Origin: Planctomycetota bacterium
GTDB taxonomy: Bacteria > Planctomycetota > Phycisphaerae > Phycisphaerales > Zrk34
NCBI GenBank assembly: GCA_016125255.1
Contig: WGMD01000002.1
Location: 248,001-312,000 of the forward strand
Length of the DNA: 64,000 bases
Direction of reading: 5' to 3'
In this document: piece by piece, positions 1-8,697 of the stretch
How positions within the stretch are numbered: position 1 is the stretch's first letter
Layout of the letters: each line of letters starts with the position of its first letter
Program-made: the position numbers and the translations under genes
Notes under the pieces: model-generated
The model's input: only the letters and a program-made list of their open reading frames with translations
Told to the model about the DNA's origin: nothing
The model's database searches: none

Positions 1-278
1 GGGAGCATCTCGACGACGCGCGGGTCGGCGATCTTGGGATTGATCTTGGCGAAGGGCACTTCGTACGCCTCGGCGAGCACCTCGGCGACCTGATCCTCGG
101 TGACGTAGCCCAGTTCGATGAACACTTCGCCGAGCAGCTTGCGGTTGCCCTGCTCCTTCTGATACGCGAGGGCGTCGGCGATCTGTTGCTCGGTGATGAG
201 GCCGTGATGCAGGAGCAGCCCGCCGATCTGCTTGGGCTTGGCGGAAGTCGCGGTGTGGTTCGTGTTCGATTCGGTCAT
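1..278 (-). CDS. GspE/PilB-type assembly ATPase, N-terminal part only (cut by window edge)
   Basis: Reading leftwards from an ATG at 278 the frame stays open to the window edge (92 codons). After a short polar leader it encodes KQIGGLLLHHGLITEQQIADAL, then LLGEVFIELGYVTEDQVAEVL. This double helical repeat is the MshEN/T2SSE_N domain at the N-terminus of GspE and PilB ATPases, which in some homologues binds c-di-GMP. The Walker A and catalytic core would lie outside the window. It is the last visible member of the minus-strand pilus/secretion gene set and follows the STAS gene by 38 bases. PilB, GspE and MshE cannot be told apart from this fragment. Confidence 0.82.
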   Translation of the reverse strand, partial: MTESNTNHTATSAKPKQIGGLLLHHGLITEQQIADALAYQKEQGNRKLLGEVFIELGYVTEDQVAEVLAEAYEVPFAKINPKIADPRVVEML

Positions 279-316
279 ATCTCACCTTCCATGGCGATCG
301 CGGAACGAGCCGGCGT

Positions 317-652
317 TCATCGCAGACTCTTCAAGGCGCTGTCCACGTCCTGATGCGTATCGAAGCACTTGTCGAGCCGGGTCATCTGAAGAATCTTCCT
401 CACGTTCTCCGGCGGATTGACGAGACGGACCTGTCCGAGGTTTTCGCCCGCCTGATCCTGAAGCCAGAGCAAAGTCTCGAGCCCGCGCGAGTCGACGAAG
501 TCGAGCTGACTCATCTCGACGACGAAGTCGCGGACGTTGGAGCCCAGGCGGTCGTTGACGACGCGGCGCAACGGATCCAGTTCGTCGGCGGTCAATTCGC
601 CGTTGAGCTTGATGACGGAAATCTGGTCATAGTCTTCGTGTGCGATCTTCAT
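317..652 (-). CDS. STAS-domain protein (anti-sigma factor antagonist-like)
   Basis: This 111-residue single-domain protein has a SpoIIAA/RsbV-type STAS fold: an N-terminal strand pair with KLNGELTADELDPLRR, then the segment DFVDSRGLETLLWL. In that segment Ser55 occupies the position that partner kinases phosphorylate in anti-anti-sigma factors. Such proteins switch partners according to phosphorylation state. Its ATG overlaps the stop of the upstream HD-GYP gene by 4 bases (ATGA), so the two are probably translationally coupled. No RsbW-like kinase lies next to it. Its partner could be the histidine kinase further up the same operon, but that is inference. Confidence 0.85.
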   Translation of the reverse strand: MKIAHEDYDQISVIKLNGELTADELDPLRRVVNDRLGSNVRDFVVEMSQLDFVDSRGLETLLWLQDQAGENLGQVRLVNPPENVRKILQMTRLDKCFDTHQDVDSALKSLR

Positions 653-2301
653 GACACGCTCCTCATGGCCTGATGAAGCGGACTGCGGCGCTGCTGATGT
701 TCCTCGACCATACGTTTGAACGGCTCGAAATCGAGCTTGACGAACACCTTCGCCAGCTCCGGATCGAACTGGGCCCCGGCGCAGCGTTCGATCTCCTGGA
801 GCACCTTTTCCAGCGGCAAGGCGTTGCGGTAGGTGCGCGTGGAGCTCATGGCGTCGAAGCTGTCCGCCAGACAGATCAATCGACCGAAAAGCGGGATGTC
901 TTGACCGGCGAGCTTGTACGGATAGCCGCGCCCGTCCCAGCGTTCGTGATGGTGCAGCACGCCGGGCAGAAGGTCCTGCATCTGGCGGATGTCCTTCAGG
1001 ATGCGCACGCCGATTTCCGGGTGCGTCTTGATCATGTCGAATTCTTCGTTGGTGAGCTTGCCGGGCTTGCAGAGGACGGCCTCGGGCACGCCGATCTTGC
1101 CCACGTCGTGAATCAGCCCCGACAGATACACGCGCTCGACGGTGTAAGGATCGAGCCCCGCCGCCTCGGCGAGCTGGCGGCTGAGCCAGGCGACGCGCTC
1201 CGAGTGACCGCAGGTGTACGAATCCTTGGCGTCGATCGAGCTGACGAGCGCATGCAGGGTTCCCATGAACATGTCCTGCATGTCTTCATAGAGCATTGCG
1301 TTTTCGAGGAAGATGCCGATGTTCTGGGCGGTCGAGGTCACCAGCTTCGAGTCCACGCTCGAAAGCTCCGACCCGTCGAGCTTGTCAGCGCCGAAGAGGA
1401 CGGCGAGCGGGCGGCCCTCGACGAGAATGGGCACGATCAACATGCGGTCGGCGATCGCCGCGAGCGCTTCGATGCCCATCGAGCGGGCGTTTTCGATGAT
1501 GGCGGGACCGGCGTGGCCGTGACGCTCGAGCAGTTCCAGGCCGATCTTGCGGAAGGCCGCCTCGTCGTGCGGTTCGTCGGAGCAGATGATCGACTGACCC
1601 TGCAGCGCTTCGAGGCGGACATCGGTGTCGCCAAGCTGGAGCACGGTCCACTTCAGGCCCACCACCTGATGCAGTTCCGCCAGCGCGTCCTGAAGGAAGG
1701 TGCGCGAATCCTGCGTGACGGTCATGTGGGCCGAGAGCTTGTAGACGAGGTTCAGTTCCTCGTAGGTTTCACCAAGCTGCTGGCTGAGCAGATCGATTTC
1801 CGAATCCTGCTGAGCGATGCGTTCGATGTCCTGCGTCATCCATGCCAGCAGCGTGGCGCTTCGTCCGAGTTCCTGCGGCGAGGCGGCGGGCTGTTTGGCG
1901 AGGCGCTGCGCGGCGGTGACGCGATCGAGACGGGCGCTGTCGCACAGCGCATGGAACTGCTCGGCGGCGGCGAGCTCGGGGGTGATGACGACTGCGACGT
2001 AATAGGCGAAGCGGCGGCGGCGCTGCGTCCGGGCCAGCGGCAGGATGTAGCATCCGCTCCAGAGCTGCGCCACGCGCGGCGTGTCCTGCGTCGCCCAGCG
2101 GCGGGCTTCGCCCGCCAGTCCCAGGCGGAACATCGGCGAGCCGACCACGACCGCCTCCAGCGGCCGGTCCGGTCGCAGATACGTTCGGCACACCGCGCCG
2201 TTGAGGTCGACCTCCAGCAGCGTGATGCCCAGCGCTCCGCAGCGCTGCGCCAGATCGGCGTCAGGGCCGATCAACTCAATCTGAGACGAACTCGGGCTCA
2301 T
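649..2301 (-). CDS. GAF plus HD-GYP protein, predicted c-di-GMP phosphodiesterase
   Basis: This 550-residue soluble protein has an uncharacterised N-terminal part (about 1-150), a helical linker (about 160-195), a GAF-like sensor domain (about 198-335) and an HD-GYP domain (about 345-540). The catalytic signatures are intact: HSER at 366-369, HDVGK with His398-Asp399, HHHERWDG around 450-457 and GYP at 459-461. HD-GYP enzymes hydrolyse c-di-GMP to pGpG or GMP. The gene overlaps the response-regulator gene upstream and the STAS gene downstream by 4 bases each. Its place in a pilus operon suggests local c-di-GMP control of the machine, possibly through the MshEN domain of the ATPase. That link is inference. 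Confidence 0.88.
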   Translation of the reverse strand: MSPSSSQIELIGPDADLAQRCGALGITLLEVDLNGAVCRTYLRPDRPLEAVVVGSPMFRLGLAGEARRWATQDTPRVAQLWSGCYILPLARTQRRRRFAYYVAVVITPELAAAEQFHALCDSARLDRVTAAQRLAKQPAASPQELGRSATLLAWMTQDIERIAQQDSEIDLLSQQLGETYEELNLVYKLSAHMTVTQDSRTFLQDALAELHQVVGLKWTVLQLGDTDVRLEALQGQSIICSDEPHDEAAFRKIGLELLERHGHAGPAIIENARSMGIEALAAIADRMLIVPILVEGRPLAVLFGADKLDGSELSSVDSKLVTSTAQNIGIFLENAMLYEDMQDMFMGTLHALVSSIDAKDSYTCGHSERVAWLSRQLAEAAGLDPYTVERVYLSGLIHDVGKIGVPEAVLCKPGKLTNEEFDMIKTHPEIGVRILKDIRQMQDLLPGVLHHHERWDGRGYPYKLAGQDIPLFGRLICLADSFDAMSSTRTYRNALPLEKVLQEIERCAGAQFDPELAKVFVKLDFEPFKRMVEEHQQRRSPLHQAMRSVS

Positions 2302-2693
2302 GACTTCTCCACCGGGCGCATCTGCACCAGCTCCTGCACCTTCGCCAGCACATCGCGCGGGCTGAAGGGCTTACTCAGAACTCCGACAATGTTCGTGCCT
2401 TCCAGATCCTTCTGGGTCAAGCTGTACCCGCGCGCCGTGAGCATCAGGGCCGGCGTCGATTGCGTGGCGGGCGTCTGCTTGAGTTTCTCGCACAGCTCCA
2501 GACCCGTCAGGAACGGCATCTGAAAATCCGTGATGATCAGGTCGGGCGTCGTCTGCATCGCCAGGTCGTAGCCCTCTTCGCCGTCCGCAGCCGTGACCAC
2601 GTCATAGCCGGCGTTCTGGAGCTTGAGACTCAGCACGTTGAGAATGTGCGATTCATCATCGACGACGAGGATACGCTTCTTGTCCGCGCTCAT
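2298..2693 (-). CDS. Single-domain response regulator (CheY-like receiver)
   Basis: At 131 residues this protein is only a receiver domain. The acidic pocket is Asp12-Asp13 in ILVVDDE, the phospho-acceptor is Asp56 in LIITDFQMP, the switch Thr lies in LTARG and the conserved Lys108 is in LSKPF. There is no output domain, so it must act by protein contact. It overlaps the histidine kinase gene upstream and the HD-GYP gene downstream by 4 bases each (ATGA junctions). The kinase is its probable phosphodonor and the HD-GYP protein a plausible target. Both pairings are inferred from gene order. Confidence 0.9.
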   Translation of the reverse strand: MSADKKRILVVDDESHILNVLSLKLQNAGYDVVTAADGEEGYDLAMQTTPDLIITDFQMPFLTGLELCEKLKQTPATQSTPALMLTARGYSLTQKDLEGTNIVGVLSKPFSPRDVLAKVQELVQMRPVEKS

Positions 2694-4174
2694 GCGGCGC
2701 CTCCTGTGGGGCTGGCGATCGGTGTGACGGCGCTGTCGCTGATGGGCAGCGTCACCGAGAAACGGCTGCCCTCACCCAGCTTGCTTTCGACGCGCACTTT
2801 GCCCATGTGCACCGTCTCCACCACGTGCTTGACGAGGTTGAGGCCCAGACCGGTGCCCTTGGCGATCTTCTTGTGATCCGGAACGCGGTAGAACTTGCCG
2901 AACAGGTGCGGCATGGCGTCCTCGGGAATGCCCACGCCCGTGTCGGTCACGCTGACCGTCACGCTGCGGTTCACGTCGTCGACGAGCGTGTCGATCGTGA
3001 TCTTCCCGCCGGCGGGCGTGTACTTGATGGCGTTGGAGATCAGGTTCAAAAGCACCTGATACATCATGTCCTTGTCGGCGTAGATGCTGTAGCCCAGCGG
3101 CGAGCCCTGCTCGGTGAGCGAAATCTGCTTGGCCCGCGCCTGCGGACGCATCACCTCGACCGCGTCGCTGATCACCGACGAGAGGCAGATGTCCTCGCGC
3201 TGCACGCGGATGATCCCCGACTCGATGCGGTTGATGTTGAGAATATTGTCGATGAGCCGGCTCAGCCGGTTCGTCTCCGACTGGATGATGTTGTAGAAAT
3301 CGGCGCGCGTCTGTTCGTCGGCCGCTTCGCCGTCGACGAGCATCTCGACATACGCCTTGATGCAGCTCAGCGGGGTGCGAAGTTCGTGCGACACGCCGGA
3401 GACGAAATCGCTCTTCATCTCCGCGATTTCCTTCTCGCGCGTCACGTCGCGCAGGATCGTGACGACGCCGGTCACGTCGCCCTCGTCGGTGCTCACGCAC
3501 GCCAGCGTCACGTCGTACACCTTCGCGCGCCCGCTGCTGGTGATGCGGTGCTCGATGTGCCGGCTCGCCCGTCCGCGGCCGCTCTCGCGCATGTCCTTGA
3601 TGAGCTTGATGAGGGCGGGATCGCTGATCACCCGGTCGATCGGCTGACGCCGCGCGGCGGTGAGATTGAAGCGGAGCGTTATCGCCGCCGTCTCGTTGGC
3701 CAGCGCCACTTCGTTGAACGCATCGGTGACGATCACCGCGTCGCTGATCGAATGAAGAATCGCCTCCGCGTGCTTGCGCTCGGCGTCGGCGACGCGCACC
3801 TGGATCTCCAGCTCCCGCCGGTCCGTGCGGAGCTGATCCACGCGGGCGCGGTGCTGGCAGAGCGTGCGGTCGATCGCCTGCGACAAGGGGGCGAGCCAGC
3901 CGTCGATCGGTGCGGCGGGCGCGGCGGCGGTTTCGCCGTCGAGCATGTCAATGCGTTTGCGAAGTGATTGGAGCGGACGATCGATCAGGGCGCTGGAGCA
4001 GACGTAGTGCACCAGCGCGATGGCGCCGGCGGCGATAAGAATCACGCCCGGCACGATCCACCAGCCCGTCTCCGTCCACGCCCACCCCCCCTCCGGCGCG
4101 CCCAACAGCACCACCGCCAGCACAATGGCGGCGGTGGTTGCGACAATCAGACTGAGCGTGCGAGAGAGGTTCAC
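2690..4174 (-). CDS. Membrane sensor histidine kinase with PAS domain
   Basis: This 494-residue kinase begins at a GTG. It has two N-terminal membrane segments (about 7-25 and 37-58) with almost no periplasmic loop, a coiled-coil linker, a PAS domain (about 132-245), a HisKA dimerisation domain with phospho-acceptor His263 in VSHELRTP, and a HATPase_c domain. In the last, the N box NLISNAIKY (about 387), G1 DTGVGIP (about 411) and G2 GTGLGL (about 440) are complete. The short loop between the membrane helices suggests sensing in the membrane or cytoplasm. It heads the four-gene signalling block kinase, receiver, HD-GYP, STAS, starting 47 bases after the TPR lipoprotein gene. Confidence 0.9.
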   Translation of the reverse strand: MNLSRTLSLIVATTAAIVLAVVLLGAPEGGWAWTETGWWIVPGVILIAAGAIALVHYVCSSALIDRPLQSLRKRIDMLDGETAAAPAAPIDGWLAPLSQAIDRTLCQHRARVDQLRTDRRELEIQVRVADAERKHAEAILHSISDAVIVTDAFNEVALANETAAITLRFNLTAARRQPIDRVISDPALIKLIKDMRESGRGRASRHIEHRITSSGRAKVYDVTLACVSTDEGDVTGVVTILRDVTREKEIAEMKSDFVSGVSHELRTPLSCIKAYVEMLVDGEAADEQTRADFYNIIQSETNRLSRLIDNILNINRIESGIIRVQREDICLSSVISDAVEVMRPQARAKQISLTEQGSPLGYSIYADKDMMYQVLLNLISNAIKYTPAGGKITIDTLVDDVNRSVTVSVTDTGVGIPEDAMPHLFGKFYRVPDHKKIAKGTGLGLNLVKHVVETVHMGKVRVESKLGEGSRFSVTLPISDSAVTPIASPTGGAA

Positions 4175-4221
4175 TGAACCGGGGCTCCTTCCGCGTACGT
4201 CATCCGCCTCCAGGCGGACGT

Positions 4222-5424
4222 TTACTCATTGACTCCCACGAGCAAACGCTGTGCACGCGCATCGTTGGGCGCGACGCGCAGCGCCTGCCGATACGATTCG
4301 GCGGCGGCGTGCTTGTCGCCCATGCGCTCCTGCGTGATGCCCTTCAAGATCCACGGCATGGCATTCGTCGAGGCGAGCTGACCCGCCTTGTCGAACCACG
4401 CGATCGCTTCCTGCGACCGCCCGTCGCGCATGAGGATCATGCCGCGGAGCAGATATCCTTCCGACCGTTCGGGCGCCAGCGCCTGCACGCGCGCCGCCGC
4501 CTCGTTGAGCCGCACCGCATCGCCGACCGTCCATGCCGACTCCGCGAGTTTCACCCAGGCGTTGACGTCATTGGGGTTCTCGCGGGTCAGGTCCATGAAC
4601 ACGCGGCGCGCTTCGACGGGCTTGCTCGTGGCCATGTAGCAGTCGCCCAGCGCCATCTTCAGTTCCGAACGATCCGAGAACGCCGGATCGCCCAGCAGTT
4701 TCGTCAAATGGAAGATCGCATCGGCCCACTGCGAATCGGCGTATTCGGCCATCGCGAGCTGCTCGATGATGCTCATGTCCTCGGGCGCCAACAGGGCCGC
4801 TTCCTTGAAGCGGGCCGTGGCGTTGGCCATGTCGCGTTTCAACAGGTACATGCGGCCGAGCGACACGCGCAGGCCGGCGTTGTTCTCGAAGTACGAGCGC
4901 TTTTCCTCGAGGCGCTTGATCGCCTCGTCCGTGCGGTCGAGCTTGACGAGCATCTCCGCGGCGGCGAGCAGCGGCGCGACGTCGTCGGGCGTGCACTGGT
5001 AGGCGGTGTCGTACTGCTCAAGCGCCGCTTCGTAGCGCTGCCAGCGCTGTTCGATCACGCCCATGAGGTAGTGCGACTCGGTGCGCTTGGCGTCGAGCTC
5101 AATGGAGTGCCCGACGGTGTTGTAGGCCCGCTCAAGCTGGCCGCGCTCCATCAGGATGCGGGCGGCCAGATCGTAGTACGGGGCCTGTGTGGCATTGATG
5201 CTGATCGCTTCGGTGATGGTCTTGTCCGCCTTGTCCAGCTCGCCGTTCTCGAACTGCTGCTTGGCCATGGCGAACATGATCTTCGAGCGTGCGTCGGCCC
5301 AGCGCTCGCGCGCCATCTTGCGCGCCTCCGACTGCTTGGGCTGACCGGCACAACCACTGACGAAGCCCATGACGGCCAGCGCCGTCGCGAGCATCCATGC
5401 CCATTTGATTCGATTGCGTCCCAT
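4222..5424 (-). CDS. TPR-repeat lipoprotein (PilF/TadD-like)
   Basis: This 400-residue protein starts with a signal peptide ending in the lipobox FVSGC, with Cys25 as the predicted lipidated residue. The rest is built of about nine to ten tetratricopeptide repeats; A-Y-L and A-A-A-x-F-x-x-A patterns recur throughout. In type IV pilus and Tad systems, TPR lipoproteins such as PilF/PilW and TadD help secretins reach or assemble in the outer membrane. Its place just after the secretin gene supports that role, although a terminator separates them. It may therefore have its own promoter in the 80-base gap. Specific orthology is not claimed. Confidence 0.78.
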   Translation of the reverse strand: MGRNRIKWAWMLATALAVMGFVSGCAGQPKQSEARKMARERWADARSKIMFAMAKQQFENGELDKADKTITEAISINATQAPYYDLAARILMERGQLERAYNTVGHSIELDAKRTESHYLMGVIEQRWQRYEAALEQYDTAYQCTPDDVAPLLAAAEMLVKLDRTDEAIKRLEEKRSYFENNAGLRVSLGRMYLLKRDMANATARFKEAALLAPEDMSIIEQLAMAEYADSQWADAIFHLTKLLGDPAFSDRSELKMALGDCYMATSKPVEARRVFMDLTRENPNDVNAWVKLAESAWTVGDAVRLNEAAARVQALAPERSEGYLLRGMILMRDGRSQEAIAWFDKAGQLASTNAMPWILKGITQERMGDKHAAAESYRQALRVAPNDARAQRLLVGVNE

Positions 5425-5448
5425 GCGTGTTCCCTTTACGTGAGTGAA

Positions 5449-5490
5449 CTAAAACGGCCGGTGGCCTGTCCCTTTCAGACCACCGGCCGG
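5449..5490 (-). terminator. Rho-independent terminator after the secretin gene
   Basis: On the minus strand, downstream of the secretin stop at 5506, a 14-bp stem (one G-U pair) of CGGCCGGTGGTCTG and CAGGCCACCGGCCG closes a 7-base loop and is followed by TTTTAG. It should end most transcription of the pseudopilin-to-secretin block before the TPR lipoprotein gene. Confidence 0.85.
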
Positions 5491-5505
5491 ATGTTTCATC
5501 GGTCT

Positions 5506-7527
5506 TCAGTCGCCCGAGGTTTCGTCGGTGTCGACCGAAGCGGTCGGCGTCGTCGCCGGGTCAGCAGCGGCGGCCGCCTTGGCGTCGCCCAGCGGGGGCA
5601 GCGTCGGCGTCGGGTCAGGCGTGATCTTCACACCCTGAATCTCCCGGCGGCGAGTCTGATCGCCGACCATCACATCGACCACATCGTCGAGCAGGTTGTT
5701 GCCGGGCCAGTAGGCACGCTGACCGGTCAGCTTCTCCTTCAAACGACGCGCTTCGGTGAGGTTCGGGTCCATGCTCAAAGCCATGTCCACTTCCCACAGC
5801 GCCTTGTCCTTGTCATTGCTTTCCATGTACTTGAGCGCGTCACGCACATGCGCCGCCGTCATCTTCGACCGGCTCCAGGGCAGCAGGCCCTCGCGAGCGC
5901 CCAGGCGCGCCATCTGCACGCCGTTCGACGCCGCTTCGCCCGCCGCCGCCAGCGCCGAATCCTTCACGATGTGCGGCGTGATCAGGAAGATCACTTCGCT
6001 GCGGTCGACCGTATTGTCGTGACCGCGGAAGGCCTCGCCCACGAGCGGGATTTCGCCCAGGCCCGGGACCTGATTGCGGCTGATGGTGGTCTCTTCCTTG
6101 AAGAGCCCGCCGAGCACGACGGTCCGGCCGTCGGGAACCATCACGTTGGTGGTCAACTCCTGCGTCGTTTCGTCAGGCAGGGTCACGACATTGGCGCCGG
6201 CGCCCGCATCGCGGAGCGTCGCGCTGGAGATCGAGGGCTTGAGTTCCAGACGGATGTTGCCGTCGCTGGAGACGAACGGACGCAGGGTGAGCTGCGTGCC
6301 CGTGTCCAGGAACTCGACGGTCTGCGTGGTCGCGGTCGCGGTGGCGGTGGTCGACAGGTAGGCGACCTTTTCGCCGACGAGCACTTCGGCCCGCTGACGG
6401 TTGAGCGTCATGATCTTGGGGTTGGCGAGGATGGTCGTGTCGGTGACCTGATCGAGGGCACGGACGAAGACCTGAACGTTGTGCGTCAGGATGCCGACCT
6501 TGACGCCGCTCTTGCCCGTCGAGACGTTGCCGACGGAAGTCGTCACGGCTCCGGTGGGGTTGGACTTGATGGTGCCGTCGATCATGCTGTTGACGGTGTT
6601 GGCGAGGTTGGAGACGCCGCCGGTGGCCAGGCCCATGTCGGCGAGGATGGACAGGTCGACGCCGAAGGCGAGGTCTTCGGTCAGGTCGGCCTTGAGGATC
6701 GTCGCTTCGACGAGAACCTGCTCGGGCTTGGTGTCGATCTGCTCGACGACCTTGGCGACTTCCTCCAGGTGTTCGGGATAGTCGCGAACGATCATGGTTT
6801 CAGCATGGCTGAAGCTGTTGGCCCCGCCGTCGGAGGTCGAGGGCTGGAAGCCCGCCGCGACCTGCCCGCTGATGGCGATCGAGCCGGCGGAGGACAGGAG
6901 CGGCGTGATGAACGTCGAGGCGTCTTGGGCGGTGATGTAGTTGAGCTTGAAGATGCGGTGGGCGACTTTGCGCTCCGCGTCCTTGATCTTCTGCAATTCG
7001 TCGAAGGTGTAGACGAAGATGAAGTTGCCCTTCTCGATGTAGCCGGCGCCGTTCTGCTGAAGGATGGCGTCGAGGGCTTCATGGAAGGTCACGTCATAGA
7101 GGTTGGCGGTCACGGTGCCGGAGACCTTGGGGCTGGGCACGATGTTGCGCTTGCCCTGAATGGACAGGAGCTGAAGCACGTTGGCCAGGTCGGTGTTCTG
7201 CACGTTGAGCGAGACGGTGTCGAAGTTCGTGACGGACACGCCCTTCTTGCCCGCGTCGATGGCGTCGGCGGCCGGCGCGGCGGGCGCGGTCGTGTCGGCG
7301 ACGGGCGTCGCGTCGGCGGGCGCCTTGACCTGGCCCTTGGACACGGCGTCGGAGACGGCCTGGATCACGTCGTCAGGCGTCGGCTCGGCCGCGGGAGCGG
7401 GAGCGGCGACCGGCGCGGCGGCGCCTTCGGTGAACTGCTCGGTTCCCTCCGTCGCCTGACCGTTACAGACCCACCCGAAGGTGCAAAAAAAAGTCGCCGT
7501 CAAAAGCTTCGTTCGCATGCTGAACAT
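5506..7527 (-). CDS. Type II/IV secretin (PilQ/GspD family)
   Basis: This 673-residue protein forms the outer-membrane channel of a type IV pilus or type II secretion machine. It has a signal peptide (about 1-26), an Ala/Pro-rich linker, a secretin/TonB short N-terminal domain (about 103-175, with SLNVQNTDLANVLQLLS), an N1/NolW-like domain (about 185-270) and the secretin beta-barrel domain (about 275-525). The family signature VPGLGEIPLVG lies at 487-497. About 150 residues follow the barrel, longer than usual, and include a helical TPR-like stretch. An AAGGAG site 7 bases before the ATG at 7527 fixes the start. The gene follows pilMNOP, as pilQ does in pilus operons. Confidence 0.93.
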   Translation of the reverse strand: MFSMRTKLLTATFFCTFGWVCNGQATEGTEQFTEGAAAPVAAPAPAAEPTPDDVIQAVSDAVSKGQVKAPADATPVADTTAPAAPAADAIDAGKKGVSVTNFDTVSLNVQNTDLANVLQLLSIQGKRNIVPSPKVSGTVTANLYDVTFHEALDAILQQNGAGYIEKGNFIFVYTFDELQKIKDAERKVAHRIFKLNYITAQDASTFITPLLSSAGSIAISGQVAAGFQPSTSDGGANSFSHAETMIVRDYPEHLEEVAKVVEQIDTKPEQVLVEATILKADLTEDLAFGVDLSILADMGLATGGVSNLANTVNSMIDGTIKSNPTGAVTTSVGNVSTGKSGVKVGILTHNVQVFVRALDQVTDTTILANPKIMTLNRQRAEVLVGEKVAYLSTTATATATTQTVEFLDTGTQLTLRPFVSSDGNIRLELKPSISSATLRDAGAGANVVTLPDETTQELTTNVMVPDGRTVVLGGLFKEETTISRNQVPGLGEIPLVGEAFRGHDNTVDRSEVIFLITPHIVKDSALAAAGEAASNGVQMARLGAREGLLPWSRSKMTAAHVRDALKYMESNDKDKALWEVDMALSMDPNLTEARRLKEKLTGQRAYWPGNNLLDDVVDVMVGDQTRRREIQGVKITPDPTPTLPPLGDAKAAAAADPATTPTASVDTDETSGD

Positions 7528-7594
7528 GTTCAGACTCCTTGTGCGTTTTCCTGAGCCCTCTCACGGCTCCCCTGTGGTGCTCTCTTGGCCTCGT

Positions 7595-8158
7595 TTACAT
7601 TTCAAGGACGACGACCACGCCGTCTTTTTTCACTGTCACCGCACGCGGGCGGATTTCGACAAGCTCGAATCCCTGCACCGTCTCGCCGGGCGCGACCAAT
7701 GTGCCATTGATCATCGCCCGAGGACGCGCGCCCAGGATCGTGCTCTGGAGCTTGAGGCCCTGCGCCTCGTGCTCGATCGCCGCCTGTGCCTTGGATGAAC
7801 CATCGGCCGAATCGACGACCGACTTTGTTACACCCGTGCTGTTTTCCTCGCCTTTCTCGATGCGCGGATATCCGGCGCCGTTGACGGCGAACAGATCGCG
7901 ATCCGCCGTGTCGAACAGCGACGCCTCAATCACATTGAGCTTCGCGTTCGTCGCCGACGCCGCCGTTTTATCGGACGACGTCGCCGCCGTCGCCTTGCGC
8001 GGCACCGGCATCGCCGTCGCCGTCTTGGGCACGTTCTGCATCAGCAGCCGGCCCCAAAGCAGCAGCCCCACCAGCACCATCGTCACGAGAATGCTCAGCT
8101 TCTTCTTGTCCGCCATGAGCTGGCGTTTCATGTTGTTCATCTGAACCTGAAGACTCAT
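7595..8158 (-). CDS. PilP-like inner-membrane-anchored protein
   Basis: This 187-residue protein has a cytoplasmic N-terminus, one membrane segment (about 22-36, LSILVTMVLVGLLLWG), a linker of about 80 residues and a compact C-terminal beta domain. The last domain (LQSTILGARPRAMINGTLVAPGETVQGFELVEIRPRAVTVKKDG) has the homology-region fold of PilP/GspC proteins. These bridge the inner-membrane PilNO platform to the secretin. True PilP is a lipoprotein, whereas this one has a transmembrane anchor like GspC. The ATG at 8158 overlaps the pilO stop (ATGA) and the secretin gene follows after 67 bases. Confidence 0.75.
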   Translation of the reverse strand: MSLQVQMNNMKRQLMADKKKLSILVTMVLVGLLLWGRLLMQNVPKTATAMPVPRKATAATSSDKTAASATNAKLNVIEASLFDTADRDLFAVNGAGYPRIEKGEENSTGVTKSVVDSADGSSKAQAAIEHEAQGLKLQSTILGARPRAMINGTLVAPGETVQGFELVEIRPRAVTVKKDGVVVVLEM

Positions 8159-8697
8159 CGCGAGCCCTCCTGCGTCGTGTAGAAGTACGTGTTGAGCTTC
8201 ATCTCCGCGTTGATCAGGCCTTCGCCGTTCTGACCGTGGAAGTCCAGATTGGTGACCTGCACCAGGCGCGACATGTGGTCGATCTTGCGGATGAAGTCGA
8301 AGGCGTCGGCGGACTTGCCCTTGAAGCTGACGCGGATCGGCATCGTGGCGTAGTTGGCGCCCAGGACCGTGGCGTCCGTGGCGATGCTCGGATCGGTCAG
8401 GTGCGAGGCCTCCATCGTCGTGCTCAACTCGCGAATCAGATTCGCCAGCTCGCCCTGCTCGGGAATGACCTTGCTCGTGGAGGCGATCTCCTGACGGATC
8501 TGCTTGACCGTGCGGTCCAGTTCCGTCAGGTCGTCGGCCTTGCCCTCGGCGCCGAGAATCGACTGCTGCGTCTGGGCGATCTGAGCGCGGAGACGCTGAA
8601 TGTCCCGGCGGAGCGGATACCACCCGAGCCCGACGAAGGCCGCGATGAGCGTGACCATGCCGATCGTCAGCCATTTGCCTTTGAAGTTAGCGCGCAT
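8155..8697 (-). CDS. pilO: PilO-like pilus alignment protein
   Basis: This 180-residue bitopic protein has one membrane helix (about 9-25), a coiled coil (about 30-85, RDIQRLRAQIAQTQQSIL) and a ferredoxin-like C-terminal domain. The C-terminal part, around RVSFKGKSADAFDFIRKIDHM, matches the PilO pattern, in which a small alpha/beta domain pairs with PilN. Gene order M-N-O-P-Q supports the call. It overlaps pilN upstream by 11 bases and the PilP-like gene downstream by 4. Confidence 0.85.
   Translation of the reverse strand: MRANFKGKWLTIGMVTLIAAFVGLGWYPLRRDIQRLRAQIAQTQQSILGAEGKADDLTELDRTVKQIRQEIASTSKVIPEQGELANLIRELSTTMEASHLTDPSIATDATVLGANYATMPIRVSFKGKSADAFDFIRKIDHMSRLVQVTNLDFHGQNGEGLINAEMKLNTYFYTTQEGSR

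Noticed and set aside
4309-7554. A 1081-codon plus-strand open frame opposite the secretin and TPR lipoprotein genes
   Set aside because: It is antisense to well-supported genes and crosses a terminator; the product has no recognisable domain.
7595-8674. A single 359-codon gene spanning the PilP-like and PilO regions
   Set aside because: The upstream half is a shifted frame over pilO. The PilP-like protein starts at the ATG at 8158 that overlaps the pilO stop.
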